Shown: in pieces, positions 1 through 6,842 of the stretch
Layout: each line of letters opens with the position of its first letter
How positions within the stretch are numbered: position 1 is the stretch's first letter
Source: Clostridia bacterium
GTDB lineage: Bacteria > Bacillota_A > Clostridia > TANB77 > CAG-508
Length of the DNA stretch: 7,358 nucleotides
NCBI GenBank assembly: GCA_022792975.1
Contig: JAAWCC010000009.1
Span: forward strand, 1-7,358
Direction of reading: 5' to 3'
The notes under the pieces: model-generated
What the model was told of the DNA's origin: nothing
What the model saw: the letters and a program-made list of their open reading frames with translations, nothing else
Databases searched by the model: none
Position numbers and translations under genes: made by a program

Positions 1-1588
1 GTTATATTTGAAGGAATGGCGTTAGGCATGATTCGGTGTGCCAGTTGGTATCCTTTCAGGAATATTTGCAATATTTGTACTTTTAAAAATAGTTGGTGCT
101 GTTTTGGGAGAATATCTATTTGAAGGAATAGAAGGAATAATATTCTGCGTAAATATGACAGCAATCATTATTTCAGTAGTACTTGGATTTATAACGATAT
201 ACTTATCAGCATTTATTTCAGCAAAAAAAGCAAGCAAAGTTAATCCAATAGAACTTTTAAGAAATTCAGGTGAAATAAAGATAAAGAGAAATAAATTGAA
301 AGTGCCAAGAATTATTAGTAAAATATTTAAAACAGGAGGAATATTGGCATATAAGAATTTAAAAAGAAGCAAGAAGAAATATAGAACAACAGTGATATCA
401 ATAGCCGTAAGTATATGTATATTTATTACAATGAATGCTTTTATAAATAACATGTTTGATTTTAGTGAAAAGTATTATGAGAAATATGACTATAACATGC
501 AAATATATTCATTTGATGAGGAGGATGTAGATTATATAACAAAACTTGAGGATATTGACGATTGCTTTTGTCTATATCAAGAAGAAGACTATGAGATGTT
601 AAGAATTTATGATAAAACTAAGATTGAAGAAGAACTCATACAAGATTTTGAATATGCAGAAGAAGAAACTGTAAGATATGTAGGAATCCAAGTATTAGGG
701 CTAGATGATGCAACATATAGAAAATATGCTAAAAAGGCAGGACTAGACTACGAAAAAGTAAAAGATACAGGAATTTTAATAGATGATTATGCTTCTATTG
801 AGGTAGACGATAAGGGAAATAGAAAAGAGATAGAGAAGAGAGCATATAAATATAAAGTAGGAGATACAATCGTAGGAAAATATGGAAAAAAAGATACTAC
901 TTTTGAAAATAAAAAAGGAATAGATAAATATGAAAATGATAAAGAAATAGGCATAAAAGTGGGAGCAATTACAAAAACTAGACCTTATGGAAAAGAGAAG
1001 GTCTACTATTATGGAGGCTTCTTAGTTGTAAATGTAGACAACTTTAAGGATATACCACTTAAATTAAATAGAATGCTAATACAATCTAGCAATGCAGATA
1101 GATTAGAAGAAAACCTAAATAAGTTGAATGGAATAGGATTTACTAACATAGAAAAAGAAGTGAAAAGCGAAAACTCAATGATATTAGTGGTAAAAATATT
1201 TTTATACGGATTTATTTCAGTCATAACATTAATAGGTGTTACAAATATATTTAACACAATTACATCAAACATGGAATTAAGGCAAAAAGAATTTGCAATG
1301 CTAAAAAGTGTAGGAATGACTAAAAAAGAATTTAATAGAATGATTAATCTAGAAACAATATTCTATGGCACAAAATCACTAATATATGGGATAACATTAG
1401 GAATGATAGGAACATACTTTATATATCAATCATTTAAAAACAATATAACAACATTTGCTTTTCCGACAATAGCAATAGCGATCTCAGTAGTTGCAGTATT
1501 TATACTAATATTTGTAATAATGAAATATAGTGTTAGAAAAATAAACAAACAAAACACAATAGAGACAATTAGGAAAGATAATATATAA
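1..1588 (+). CDS. FtsX/MacB-type ABC transporter permease, 5'-truncated by window edge, one +1 frameshift
   Basis: This is the integral-membrane subunit of an ABC transporter of the FtsX/MacB/BceB type, which works with a separate ATPase not present in this window. Translation from base 1 reads VIFEGMALGMI, then an in-frame CGG at 34-36; skipping C34 gives G-VPVGILSGIF and an open frame to the TAA at 1586-1588. Counting from the GTG at 38 as residue 1, helices lie near 5-25, 39-60 and 117-135, followed by a large extracytoplasmic domain (about 140-375), then helices near 382-406, 447-464 and 475-496. Both FtsX halves end in the typical P/T-I-E-x-x-R motif (NPIELLR at 69-75, NTIETIR near the end), and RQKEFAMLKSVGM (415-427) is the family's cytoplasmic signature. 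Family members are commonly 650-850 residues, so an N-terminal portion is missing. The substrate cannot be deduced; antimicrobial-peptide sensing or lipoprotein/peptide export are the usual roles. The GTG at 38 is not a true start: it lacks a ribosome binding site and lies inside a conserved helix. Confidence 0.9.
34..37 (+). other. +1 frameshift site CGGT in permease gene
   Basis: CGG is the in-frame codon here (frame from base 1). Read as three bases it puts the ribosome out of frame and a stop follows within about 30 codons. Dropping the C gives ATT-GGT-GTG-CCA (I-G-V-P), joining the two halves of a typical permease helix. The form is the same as at the six sites in the transpeptidase gene: an extra C before a glycine codon. 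Confidence 0.75.
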
Positions 1589-1602
1589 AAAAGCAAGACA
1601 AA

Positions 1603-1797
1603 GGTAAGCTTGAAGAAGTAGAGTCAAGACAGGCAGGAAGAGACAGGTTGAGACAGGGGGACGGGGCTTTTGTCTTAAGGTTCAAATCCTTTTGAAATCC
1701 CAAGACAAAAGCCCCGTCCCCTTGTCTTTCTCTTTCCTCGCCTCCTCCTCGCCTTCTCGCCTTCCTTCTTTCCCTCTTGCCTCTTGTCCAGCTCTTG
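1603..1797. repeat. Purine-rich / pyrimidine-rich flanks of the palindrome (extended imperfect hairpin)
   Basis: The left flank is purine-rich and carries GACAGG three times (1628-1633, 1642-1647, 1652-1657). The right flank (about 1728-1797) is nearly all C and T with scattered G, and carries TCGCCT three times (1738-1743, 1749-1754, 1757-1762). The two flanks are partly complementary, so the whole block could fold as one long imperfect stem around the 26-bp core. No coding potential fits this composition. It fills most of the roughly 300-base gap between the permease and the next gene; no RNA gene was recognised here. Confidence 0.5.
1651..1727. repeat. GC-rich REP-like palindromic element (26-bp arms)
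   Basis: The arms at 1651-1676 and 1702-1727 are reverse complements over 26 bases with one mismatch, which would be a G-U pair in RNA. The 25-base loop holds a second small inverted repeat, TTCAAA (1681-1686) and TTTGAA (1691-1696). The core GGGGACGGGGCTTTTGTCTT resembles the repeated GGGGACGG-TTTTGTCT elements I recall from many Clostridia, often found near Y1 (RAYT/IS200-like) transposases; that link is recalled knowledge and no transposase lies in this window. The element is far more GC-rich than its surroundings, which suggests a mobile repeat. It follows the permease stop by about 60 bases and may also end that transcript, although no run of T follows the right arm directly. Confidence 0.8.
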
Positions 1798-1817
1798 TTG
1801 GTTAGCTTATTAGCAAG

Positions 1818-1850
1818 TTTAATTGAAAATATCTTGATTTTTCAATTAAA
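1818..1850. promoter_or_regulatory. 12-bp perfect inverted repeat around the -35 element (candidate operator)
   Basis: TTTAATTGAAAA (1818-1829) and TTTTCAATTAAA (1839-1850) are exact reverse complements separated by 9 bases, and most of the -35 hexamer sits in that spacer. There is no T run on either strand, so an intrinsic terminator is unlikely. A dimeric repressor site over the promoter is the simplest reading; this is inferred from position and symmetry only. Confidence 0.4.
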
Positions 1851-1862
1851 AAATGGTAAGAT
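1834..1862 (+). promoter_or_regulatory. Probable sigma-A promoter of the small membrane protein / transpeptidase operon
   Basis: TTGATT (1834-1839) is followed after exactly 17 bases by TAAGAT (1857-1862). Both are close to the TTGACA/TATAAT consensus. The predicted transcript would begin near 1869, leaving a leader of about 20 bases before the gene. Confidence 0.5.
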
Positions 1863-1889
1863 ATTGTTATTAAAAAAAGGATGTTAGAT

Positions 1890-2087
1890 GTGAATATGAA
1901 GGAAACGATATTTTTAATTTTAGGACTAATTTTATCAGTTATTGGAGTAATATTGATATATGATGCAAGGGGTATTTCGAAGAAAATGTTTAGTTTTGGA
2001 GATCAAAATGAAGCGACAGCTGGACTTAAGATACTTGGATTTTTTATATCAATGATAGGAGTTTTAATCATATATTTTAATATATAA
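1890..2087 (+). CDS. Small two-helix membrane protein of unknown function
   Basis: A 65-residue protein with two hydrophobic helices (about residues 5-22 and 45-63, the second LKILGFFISMIGVLIIYF) joined by a short polar segment containing DARGISKKMFSFGDQNEAT, which is probably cytoplasmic or interfacial. I do not recognise a named family, though short proteins of this design are common in Clostridia. The start chosen is GTG at 1890, because AAAGGA at 1876-1881 then lies 8 bases upstream. ATG at 1881 is in frame but directly abuts the Shine-Dalgarno bases; ATG at 1896 is also possible but is spaced rather far. The stop precedes the transpeptidase start by 14 bases, and the next gene's AAAGGA overlaps this stop codon, so the two are almost certainly co-transcribed. 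A role next to peptidoglycan cross-linking is suggested only by position. Confidence 0.7.
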   Translation: MNMKETIFLILGLILSVIGVILIYDARGISKKMFSFGDQNEATAGLKILGFFISMIGVLIIYFNI

Positions 2088-2101
2088 AGGAAATATAAGT
2101 T

Positions 2102-3067
2102 ATGGGAACAAAGAAGGTAGAAGATAAACAAAGCAAAATGCAAAAAAAGAAAAGAAGATTAATTGTTATGTTTTGTATAATTGGAATATTATTAATGCTA
2201 GTTGTAGGATTTTTTGTAGGAAAATTAGTATATCATTTAATGGAGGAAAAGGGTTCACTTAAAGATGTAGAAATGAATATACTACATTTAGGAGAACAAA
2301 CAAATCGGAGAGCAGGAGGGAGAGGATAATTTGACATCAGAAAATGACAGTAAAACAAAAGAGCCAGAAGTGACTCAAACTCCAGAGCCAACAGCAATAC
2401 CAGCAGAAAAACAAAAGGAGCCAGCATATTACATAAAAGTGAATTATGGAGCAAATGTTGTAACAATATACAAAAAGGCTTCAAGCCGGAGAATATACTG
2501 TACCAGTAAAGGCAATGGTATGTTCGTGCCGGAACATCAACACCAACTAAAGGCGTATATCCAATGACAGACAAATATACTTGGAGAGCATTAGTTCGGA
2601 AATGTATATGGACAGTACGCATGCAGAATAACAGGCTCTATATTATTCCATTCAGTTCCATATGAAAAACAAGATAAATCAACCCTTGAATGGTGGGAGT
2701 ATGATAAATTAGGTGAAACAGCTTCATTAGGCTGCATAAGACTAACAGTACAAGATGCAAAATGGATATATGATAATTGTATTAAAGGTACAAAAGTAGA
2801 ATTTTATTCAGATGAGAACCCAGGTCCACTTCGGAAAACCTACTGCACAAAAAATAAGTGAGGATGTAGAAGTTAGAAATTGGGATCCAACAGATCCAGA
2901 CAAAAAGAACCCATGGAAGGAATATGTAGATAGGGAGCAAGAGCCAAGTAATTCACAAGCTAACACAAATAATACAAATAAAGCAGATAAAACTAATAAT
3001 ACTACTAATAGCAAAAACAATACTAATAATAATGTAAGTAAACGGAAACAGTATACTGAGTGATTAA
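2102..3067 (+). CDS. L,D-transpeptidase (YkuD domain), membrane-anchored, split by six +1 frameshifts at CGG
   Basis: L,D-transpeptidases form 3-3 cross-links in peptidoglycan, or attach proteins to it, using a catalytic cysteine outside the membrane. Read literally, the gene breaks after 75 codons. Skipping one C at each in-frame CGG (2306, 2487, 2530, 2597, 2832, 3043) gives one 319-residue protein ending at TAA 3065-3067. It has a KKKRR-flanked signal-anchor helix (about residues 20-44), a Pro/Glu/Thr-rich linker (about 80-105), a YkuD catalytic domain (about 107-240) with FHSVPY (His182) and SLGCIRL (Cys210), then WDPTDPDKKNPW and an Asn/Thr-rich tail. Four of the restored glycines fall in segments that recur in clostridial relatives as I recall them: SSGEYTVP, CSCGTSTP, LVGNVYGQY and GPLGKP. 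The start at 2102 has AAAGGA 10 bases upstream. It follows the small membrane protein by 14 bases. A pseudogene is possible but would not explain six identical lesions. Confidence 0.85.
2306..3046 (+). other. Six +1 frameshift sites CGGA within the transpeptidase gene
   Basis: The sites are CGG at 2306-2308, 2487-2489, 2530-2532, 2597-2599, 2832-2834 and 3043-3045, each followed by A. In each case CGG is exactly the in-frame codon reached after the previous correction (intervals after each shift: 180, 42, 66, 234 and 210 bases, all multiples of three). Preceding codons differ (AAT, AGC, TGC, GTT, CTT, AAA), so there is no shared slippery sequence for the P-site tRNA. At 2487 and 2530 the extra base may be either C of a CC pair. 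No -1 shift or other type of lesion is present in the gene. Confidence 0.8.
2953..3043 (+). repeat. AAT/ACT-rich low-complexity tract encoding the Asn/Thr-rich tail
   Basis: Imperfect trinucleotide-like repeats of AAT, ACT and AAA encode a run of Asn, Thr and Lys (such as NTNNTNKADKTNNTTNSK) at the C-terminus of the transpeptidase. It looks like a disordered, possibly wall-embedded tail. Such tracts are prone to length change. The sixth CGG site lies just after it. Confidence 0.6.
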
Positions 3068-3073
3068 TAAATT

Positions 3074-3092
3074 GGCAGACTTAAGGTCTGCC
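3074..3092 (+). terminator. Short GC hairpin between transpeptidase and valS (weak terminator or leader stem)
   Basis: GGCAGAC (3074-3080) and GTCTGCC (3086-3092) form a 7-bp perfect stem with a 5-base loop. It starts 6 bases after the restored transpeptidase stop. The bases that follow are TAAATATATAAAA rather than a T run, so termination would be inefficient. It may separate the two genes or let some transcription run into valS. Confidence 0.45.
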
Positions 3093-3119
3093 TAAATATA
3101 TAAAATGGAGGAATTAATA

Positions 3120-5735
3120 ATGTTAAATAAGTATGAGCCAAATGAATTTGAAGAGGATATATATAAAGAATGGAACGAGAATGGATATTTCACACCAGTA
3201 GTAGACAAAACAAAAACACCATATACAATAGTAATTCCACCACCAAATGTAACAGGAAAATTACATATGGGACATGCTTTGGTTATGACACTTCAAGATA
3301 TATTAATAAGATACAAAAAATTAAGAGGCTTTAATACTCTTTGGATACCAGGAACAGACCACTCAGCAATTGCAACAGAGGTAAAAATCGTAGAAAAACT
3401 AAGAAATGAAGGAAAATCAAAAGAGGGTATAGGAAGAGAGGCTTTTTTAGAGGAGGCGTGGGACTGGACTCGTAAATATGGAGGAACTATCATAAGTCAG
3501 TTGAAAAGATTGGGATGTAGTTGTGATTGGACAAGAGAAAGATTTACTATGGATGAGGGGCTTTCAAAAGCAGTAGAGCATGTATTTGTTAAGATGTATG
3601 AAAAGGGAGCAATATATAGAGGAAATAGAATGATAAACTGGTGTCCAACCTGCAAAACTTCATTGTCAGATGCAGAGGTGGAGCCAGAAGAAGAAACATC
3701 ACATTTATGGTACATTAGATATTATACAAAAGATAAGAAGGAATATGTAACAGTTGCAACCACAAGACCAGAAACAATACTAGGAGATACAGCAGTGGCA
3801 GTAAATCCACAGGATGAGAGATATAAGAATATGTGTGGTAAAAAAGTTATAGTTCCTATTATAAATAGAGAAATTGAAGTAGTTGCAGACGAATTTGTAG
3901 AAAAGGAGTTTGGTACAGGATGTGTAAAACTAACACCTGCACATGACTTTAATGATTACGAGGCAGGTATAAGACACAAGTTAGAAATGCCAGAGGTTTT
4001 TGACGAAAAAGGAATAATGCTAAATCTAGTGCCAAAATATGAGGGAATGGATTTAATGACAGCAAGAAGGGAGATAGTAAAAGATTTAGAAGAACTAGGA
4101 GTGCTAGAGAAAATAGAGGACTATACACATAATACTCCGAAATGTTATAGATGCCATAATACAGTTGAGCCAAGAATATCAATGCAGTGGTTCATGAAAA
4201 TGGAGGAGCTTGCTAAGCCAGCAATGGAGGTTGTTAAATCAGGAAAAATAAGATTTGTTCCAGATAGATTTGATAGAACATATTTCCACTGGATGGAAAA
4301 TATAAAAGACTGGTGTATATCAAGACAAATTTGGTGGGGGCATAGAATACCAGCATATTATTGTGAGGACTGCGGAGAAATCATGGTAAACAAAGAGGCA
4401 CCAGAAAAATGTACAAAATGTGGAGGTAAAAAAATACACCAAGATCCAGACACACTAGATACATGGTTTAGCTCAGCACTTTGGCCATTTTCAACCATGG
4501 GATGGCCAGATGAAACAGAGGATTTAAAATATTTTTATCCTACAAATACACTAGTTACGGCTTATGATATAATTTTTTTCTGGGTTGCGAGAATGATATT
4601 TTCGGGGCTAGAGCATACTGGAAAACCACCATTTGATACAGTATTTATGCATGGATTAGTTAGGGATGCACAGGGAAGAAAAATGTCAAAGAGTTTAGGA
4701 AATGGAATTGACCCGATTGATATAATAAAAGATTATGGAGCAGATTCTTTAAGATTTTCATTAGTGCAAAATATGACATTAGGAAATGATGTAAAATATT
4801 CAAGTGAAAAGGCAGGGGCTGCTAAAAATTTTGCAAACAAGATTTGGAATGCAGCAAAATTTGTAATATCAAATACTGATAAAGAAGCCTTGGAGGCCTA
4901 TAAAAAAGAAGACTTAACAGCAGAAGACAAATGGATTTTAAATAAACTAGATAAATTAGTCTGTGAAGTGACAAACCATATTGAAAAATATGAAATAGGA
5001 ATTGCAGCCAATAAAATTTATGATTTTATTTGGAGTGAATATTGTGATTGGTATATAGAAATGAGTAAGCCAAGACTATATAGTGAAGATGGTAAAACAA
5101 AAGCAGCTGCTATATATGTTCTTAACCATGCTCTTGTAACATTTTTGAAATTATTACACCCATTTATGCCATTTTTGACAGAGAAAATATACAAAGAGTT
5201 ACAAAACGGAAGTATAATGCTTGAAAAATGGCCTGAGATAAAGAAAAAATTTGAATATGAGGAGGAAGAAAGAAATATTGAAGCTATAAAAAATATAATT
5301 GTAAATATAAGAAATGTAAGAGCAAGTATGAACGTAGTGCCAAGCAAAAAAACAAAGCTTATATTTGTTACAGAGAAATATAAGGAGCTTATAAATTTTT
5401 CAAGTGAAATTTTAAAGAAGCTTGGATATGCAGAAAGCATAGAGGTGGAAAAAGATAAGAGGAATATTCCAAGTAATGCTATATCAATTGTAGGTGAAGG
5501 GATTGAGGTGTTTATTCCTTTTGAAGAGCTAGTAGATATCGAAAAAGAATTAGAAAGATTAAATGGAGAAAGAGATAAGTTAGAAGCAGAAGTGAAAAGA
5601 GCTAGTAAGATGCTAGAAAATAAAGGGTTTGTAGAAAAAGCACCTAAGGAGAAAATTCAAGAAGAAAAAGCAAAACTTGAAAAATATAAAGAAATGTTAG
5701 AAACAGTAGAGAAAAGAATAAGCGAAATGAAATAG
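3120..5735 (+). CDS. valS: Valine--tRNA ligase
   Basis: A class Ia aminoacyl-tRNA synthetase that charges tRNA-Val with valine in the cytoplasm and hydrolyses mischarged Thr-tRNA-Val in its CP1 editing domain. The protein is 871 residues, the usual size. Visible landmarks: PPPNVTGKLHMGHA (HIGH motif, HMGH at 49-52), a zinc pair CPTC (175-178) with CYRC (342-345), the editing-domain motif TTRPET (214-219), a second ribbon with Cys415/418 and Cys431/434, and GRKMSKS (KMSKS at 521-525). An anticodon-binding helical domain follows, then a C-terminal coiled-coil tRNA-binding arm (about 805-871, rich in E/K/L). ATG 3120 is chosen because GGAGG at 3107-3111 lies 8 bases upstream; the in-frame ATG at 3105 would overlap that site. 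The gene contains no in-frame CGG and needs no frameshift. The space upstream is too short for a T-box leader. Confidence 0.98.
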   Translation: MLNKYEPNEFEEDIYKEWNENGYFTPVVDKTKTPYTIVIPPPNVTGKLHMGHALVMTLQDILIRYKKLRGFNTLWIPGTDHSAIATEVKIVEKLRNEGKSKEGIGREAFLEEAWDWTRKYGGTIISQLKRLGCSCDWTRERFTMDEGLSKAVEHVFVKMYEKGAIYRGNRMINWCPTCKTSLSDAEVEPEEETSHLWYIRYYTKDKKEYVTVATTRPETILGDTAVAVNPQDERYKNMCGKKVIVPIINREIEVVADEFVEKEFGTGCVKLTPAHDFNDYEAGIRHKLEMPEVFDEKGIMLNLVPKYEGMDLMTARREIVKDLEELGVLEKIEDYTHNTPKCYRCHNTVEPRISMQWFMKMEELAKPAMEVVKSGKIRFVPDRFDRTYFHWMENIKDWCISRQIWWGHRIPAYYCEDCGEIMVNKEAPEKCTKCGGKKIHQDPDTLDTWFSSALWPFSTMGWPDETEDLKYFYPTNTLVTAYDIIFFWVARMIFSGLEHTGKPPFDTVFMHGLVRDAQGRKMSKSLGNGIDPIDIIKDYGADSLRFSLVQNMTLGNDVKYSSEKAGAAKNFANKIWNAAKFVISNTDKEALEAYKKEDLTAEDKWILNKLDKLVCEVTNHIEKYEIGIAANKIYDFIWSEYCDWYIEMSKPRLYSEDGKTKAAAIYVLNHALVTFLKLLHPFMPFLTEKIYKELQNGSIMLEKWPEIKKKFEYEEEERNIEAIKNIIVNIRNVRASMNVVPSKKTKLIFVTEKYKELINFSSEILKKLGYAESIEVEKDKRNIPSNAISIVGEGIEVFIPFEELVDIEKELERLNGERDKLEAEVKRASKMLENKGFVEKAPKEKIQEEKAKLEKYKEMLETVEKRISEMK

Positions 5736-5738
5736 TAT

Positions 5739-5782
5739 ATAAAAGCCATATGTTTTCTTTAAGATAAATATATGGCTTTTAT
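5739..5782 (+). terminator. Intrinsic terminator after valS
   Basis: ATAAAAGCCATAT (5739-5751) and ATATGGCTTTTAT (5770-5782) are perfect 13-base reverse complements around an 18-base loop. The right arm ends in CTTTTAT, giving the T run of a rho-independent terminator, and A-rich sequence on the left makes it potentially active in both directions. It begins 3 bases after the valS stop. Confidence 0.85.
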
Positions 5783-5833
5783 TAAAAAAGTTTAAATATA
5801 ACAAAAGATAGGAATAATATAAATGGTGATTAA

Positions 5834-6685
5834 ATGGAACTTTTTATAGAAATAGTAAAATTTATAATTTATTCAAGCATTATAGTATTAGTTTCAAAAT
5901 TAGTATTAGTAAAGCTTTTAAGAAAGATTGCAGAAATATTAGACTTAAGTCCAAAAGCAGTTGGAAATGTAGCAGGATTTGCAACCTCAATGCCAGAATT
6001 ATTAACTGTGTTTTTTTCTTCACTTCAAGAGCTTTATGGAACTAGTATGTATAATATAATTAGCTCAAATGTAATCAATTTCTTGCAATACATTTGGTCT
6101 ATAATAATAAATAAAAATATTAAAGTACTTAGAAATAGGGCTTTAAAAATAGAACTAAGCATGTGTATAGCAACAATAATTATACCCATAGCTATGATTG
6201 CAGTAGGAATAGAAGCAAATTTAACAATAGTACCAATATTCCTTCTATTATTTGTATTGTTATATTATATAAAAGGAAATGCATATAAAATACACAAGAT
6301 AAGCGAAATGAGTACAAAAGAGACAAAGGAAATCGAGGAAGAAAAAAAGTGGGTAAAAAACAAACAGCAATTGGCTCTTATAAGCTTTATAAAACTATTG
6401 GGAGTAGGTGTGATATTATTTGTTGTAGGAAATTGGCTTGGAGATACTCTTGATACGTTAAGCAATGCCTTCAATATTCCACAAGCAGTAATAGGAATTA
6501 TATTGGGATTTGTAACAAGCATTCCAGAATTAATAACATTTGTAGAAGCTCAAAGACATCATAGTAAAAATACAAATGATACACAAGGAGTAATAGAGGC
6601 AACTAGTAACCTTTTTGCTTCAAACATGTTAAATTTATTTGTGATAGAAAGTATTGGAATAATCACATATATCATAATTACTTAA
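5834..6685 (+). CDS. CaCA-family sodium/calcium-type cation exchanger (divergent)
   Basis: A 283-residue polytopic membrane protein with the two inverted alpha-repeats of the calcium/cation antiporter family (Na+/Ca2+ exchanger superfamily). Alpha-1 (about 44-82) has GFATSMPELL, with TSMPEL at 51-56, and SSNVIN at 77-82. Alpha-2 (about 220-267) has GFVTSIPELI, with TSIPEL at 228-233, and ASNMLN at 262-267. The acidic Glu in each x-S-x-P-E motif is the expected ion ligand. About nine or ten hydrophobic helices surround a charged cytoplasmic loop (about 147-180). It is shorter than most family members, and the usual G-S-N of both repeats is replaced by S-S-N and A-S-N, so substrate (Ca2+ or another cation) and counter-ion are uncertain. 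ATG 5834 is preceded by GGTGA at 5825-5829, a slightly short spacing. The valS terminator lies upstream, so it is probably transcribed separately. No in-frame CGG. Confidence 0.85.
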   Translation: MELFIEIVKFIIYSSIIVLVSKLVLVKLLRKIAEILDLSPKAVGNVAGFATSMPELLTVFFSSLQELYGTSMYNIISSNVINFLQYIWSIIINKNIKVLRNRALKIELSMCIATIIIPIAMIAVGIEANLTIVPIFLLLFVLLYYIKGNAYKIHKISEMSTKETKEIEEEKKWVKNKQQLALISFIKLLGVGVILFVVGNWLGDTLDTLSNAFNIPQAVIGIILGFVTSIPELITFVEAQRHHSKNTNDTQGVIEATSNLFASNMLNLFVIESIGIITYIIIT

Positions 6686-6842
6686 AATATAGAAAAGGTT
6701 TATTTTAATAAGTCGTAAAAGAGTAATAAAGTTGAAAAGTAAATTACCTAAAGTTAGTTTATTAAGGACGCTGTATGATTGGTAGGATAAAGATAGAACA
6801 GTAATAGGAATTTATAAAATTAATAGTTACCAATAGAATATA

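Noticed and set aside
38..40. GTG at 38 as the true start of the permease
   Set aside because: There is no ribosome binding site, it falls inside a conserved transmembrane segment, and the upstream bases encode matching family sequence in the other frame.
1651..1727. Palindrome as a CRISPR repeat or attachment site
   Set aside because: There is only one inverted pair with no regularly spaced direct repeats, and no integrase or cas gene nearby.
2331..2567. The middle piece of the transpeptidase gene as a separate 78-residue protein
   Set aside because: It starts with TTG without a ribosome binding site, and its N-terminal part continues the preceding piece once C2306 is skipped.
2233..2622. 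Minus-strand open frame across the transpeptidase gene
   Set aside because: It is a frame opened by the AT-rich coding strand opposite, with no ribosome binding site and no recognisable family.
2812..3063. The last piece of the transpeptidase gene as a separate 83-residue protein
   Set aside because: The ATG lies inside the YkuD domain in the wrong frame; only the part after C2832 matches the family, as the continuation of the upstream frame.
3072..3102. Promoter for valS (TTGGCA and TATATA)
   Set aside because: The spacing is 19 bases and the transcript would begin at the ribosome binding site; it overlaps the hairpin.
3105..3107. ATG at 3105 as the valS start
   Set aside because: It overlaps the GGAGG ribosome binding site that is well placed for the ATG at 3120.
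5791..5823. Promoter for the exchanger gene (TTTAAA with AATAAT or TATAAA)
   Set aside because: The hexamers are weak, expected by chance in such AT-rich sequence, and too close to the start codon.
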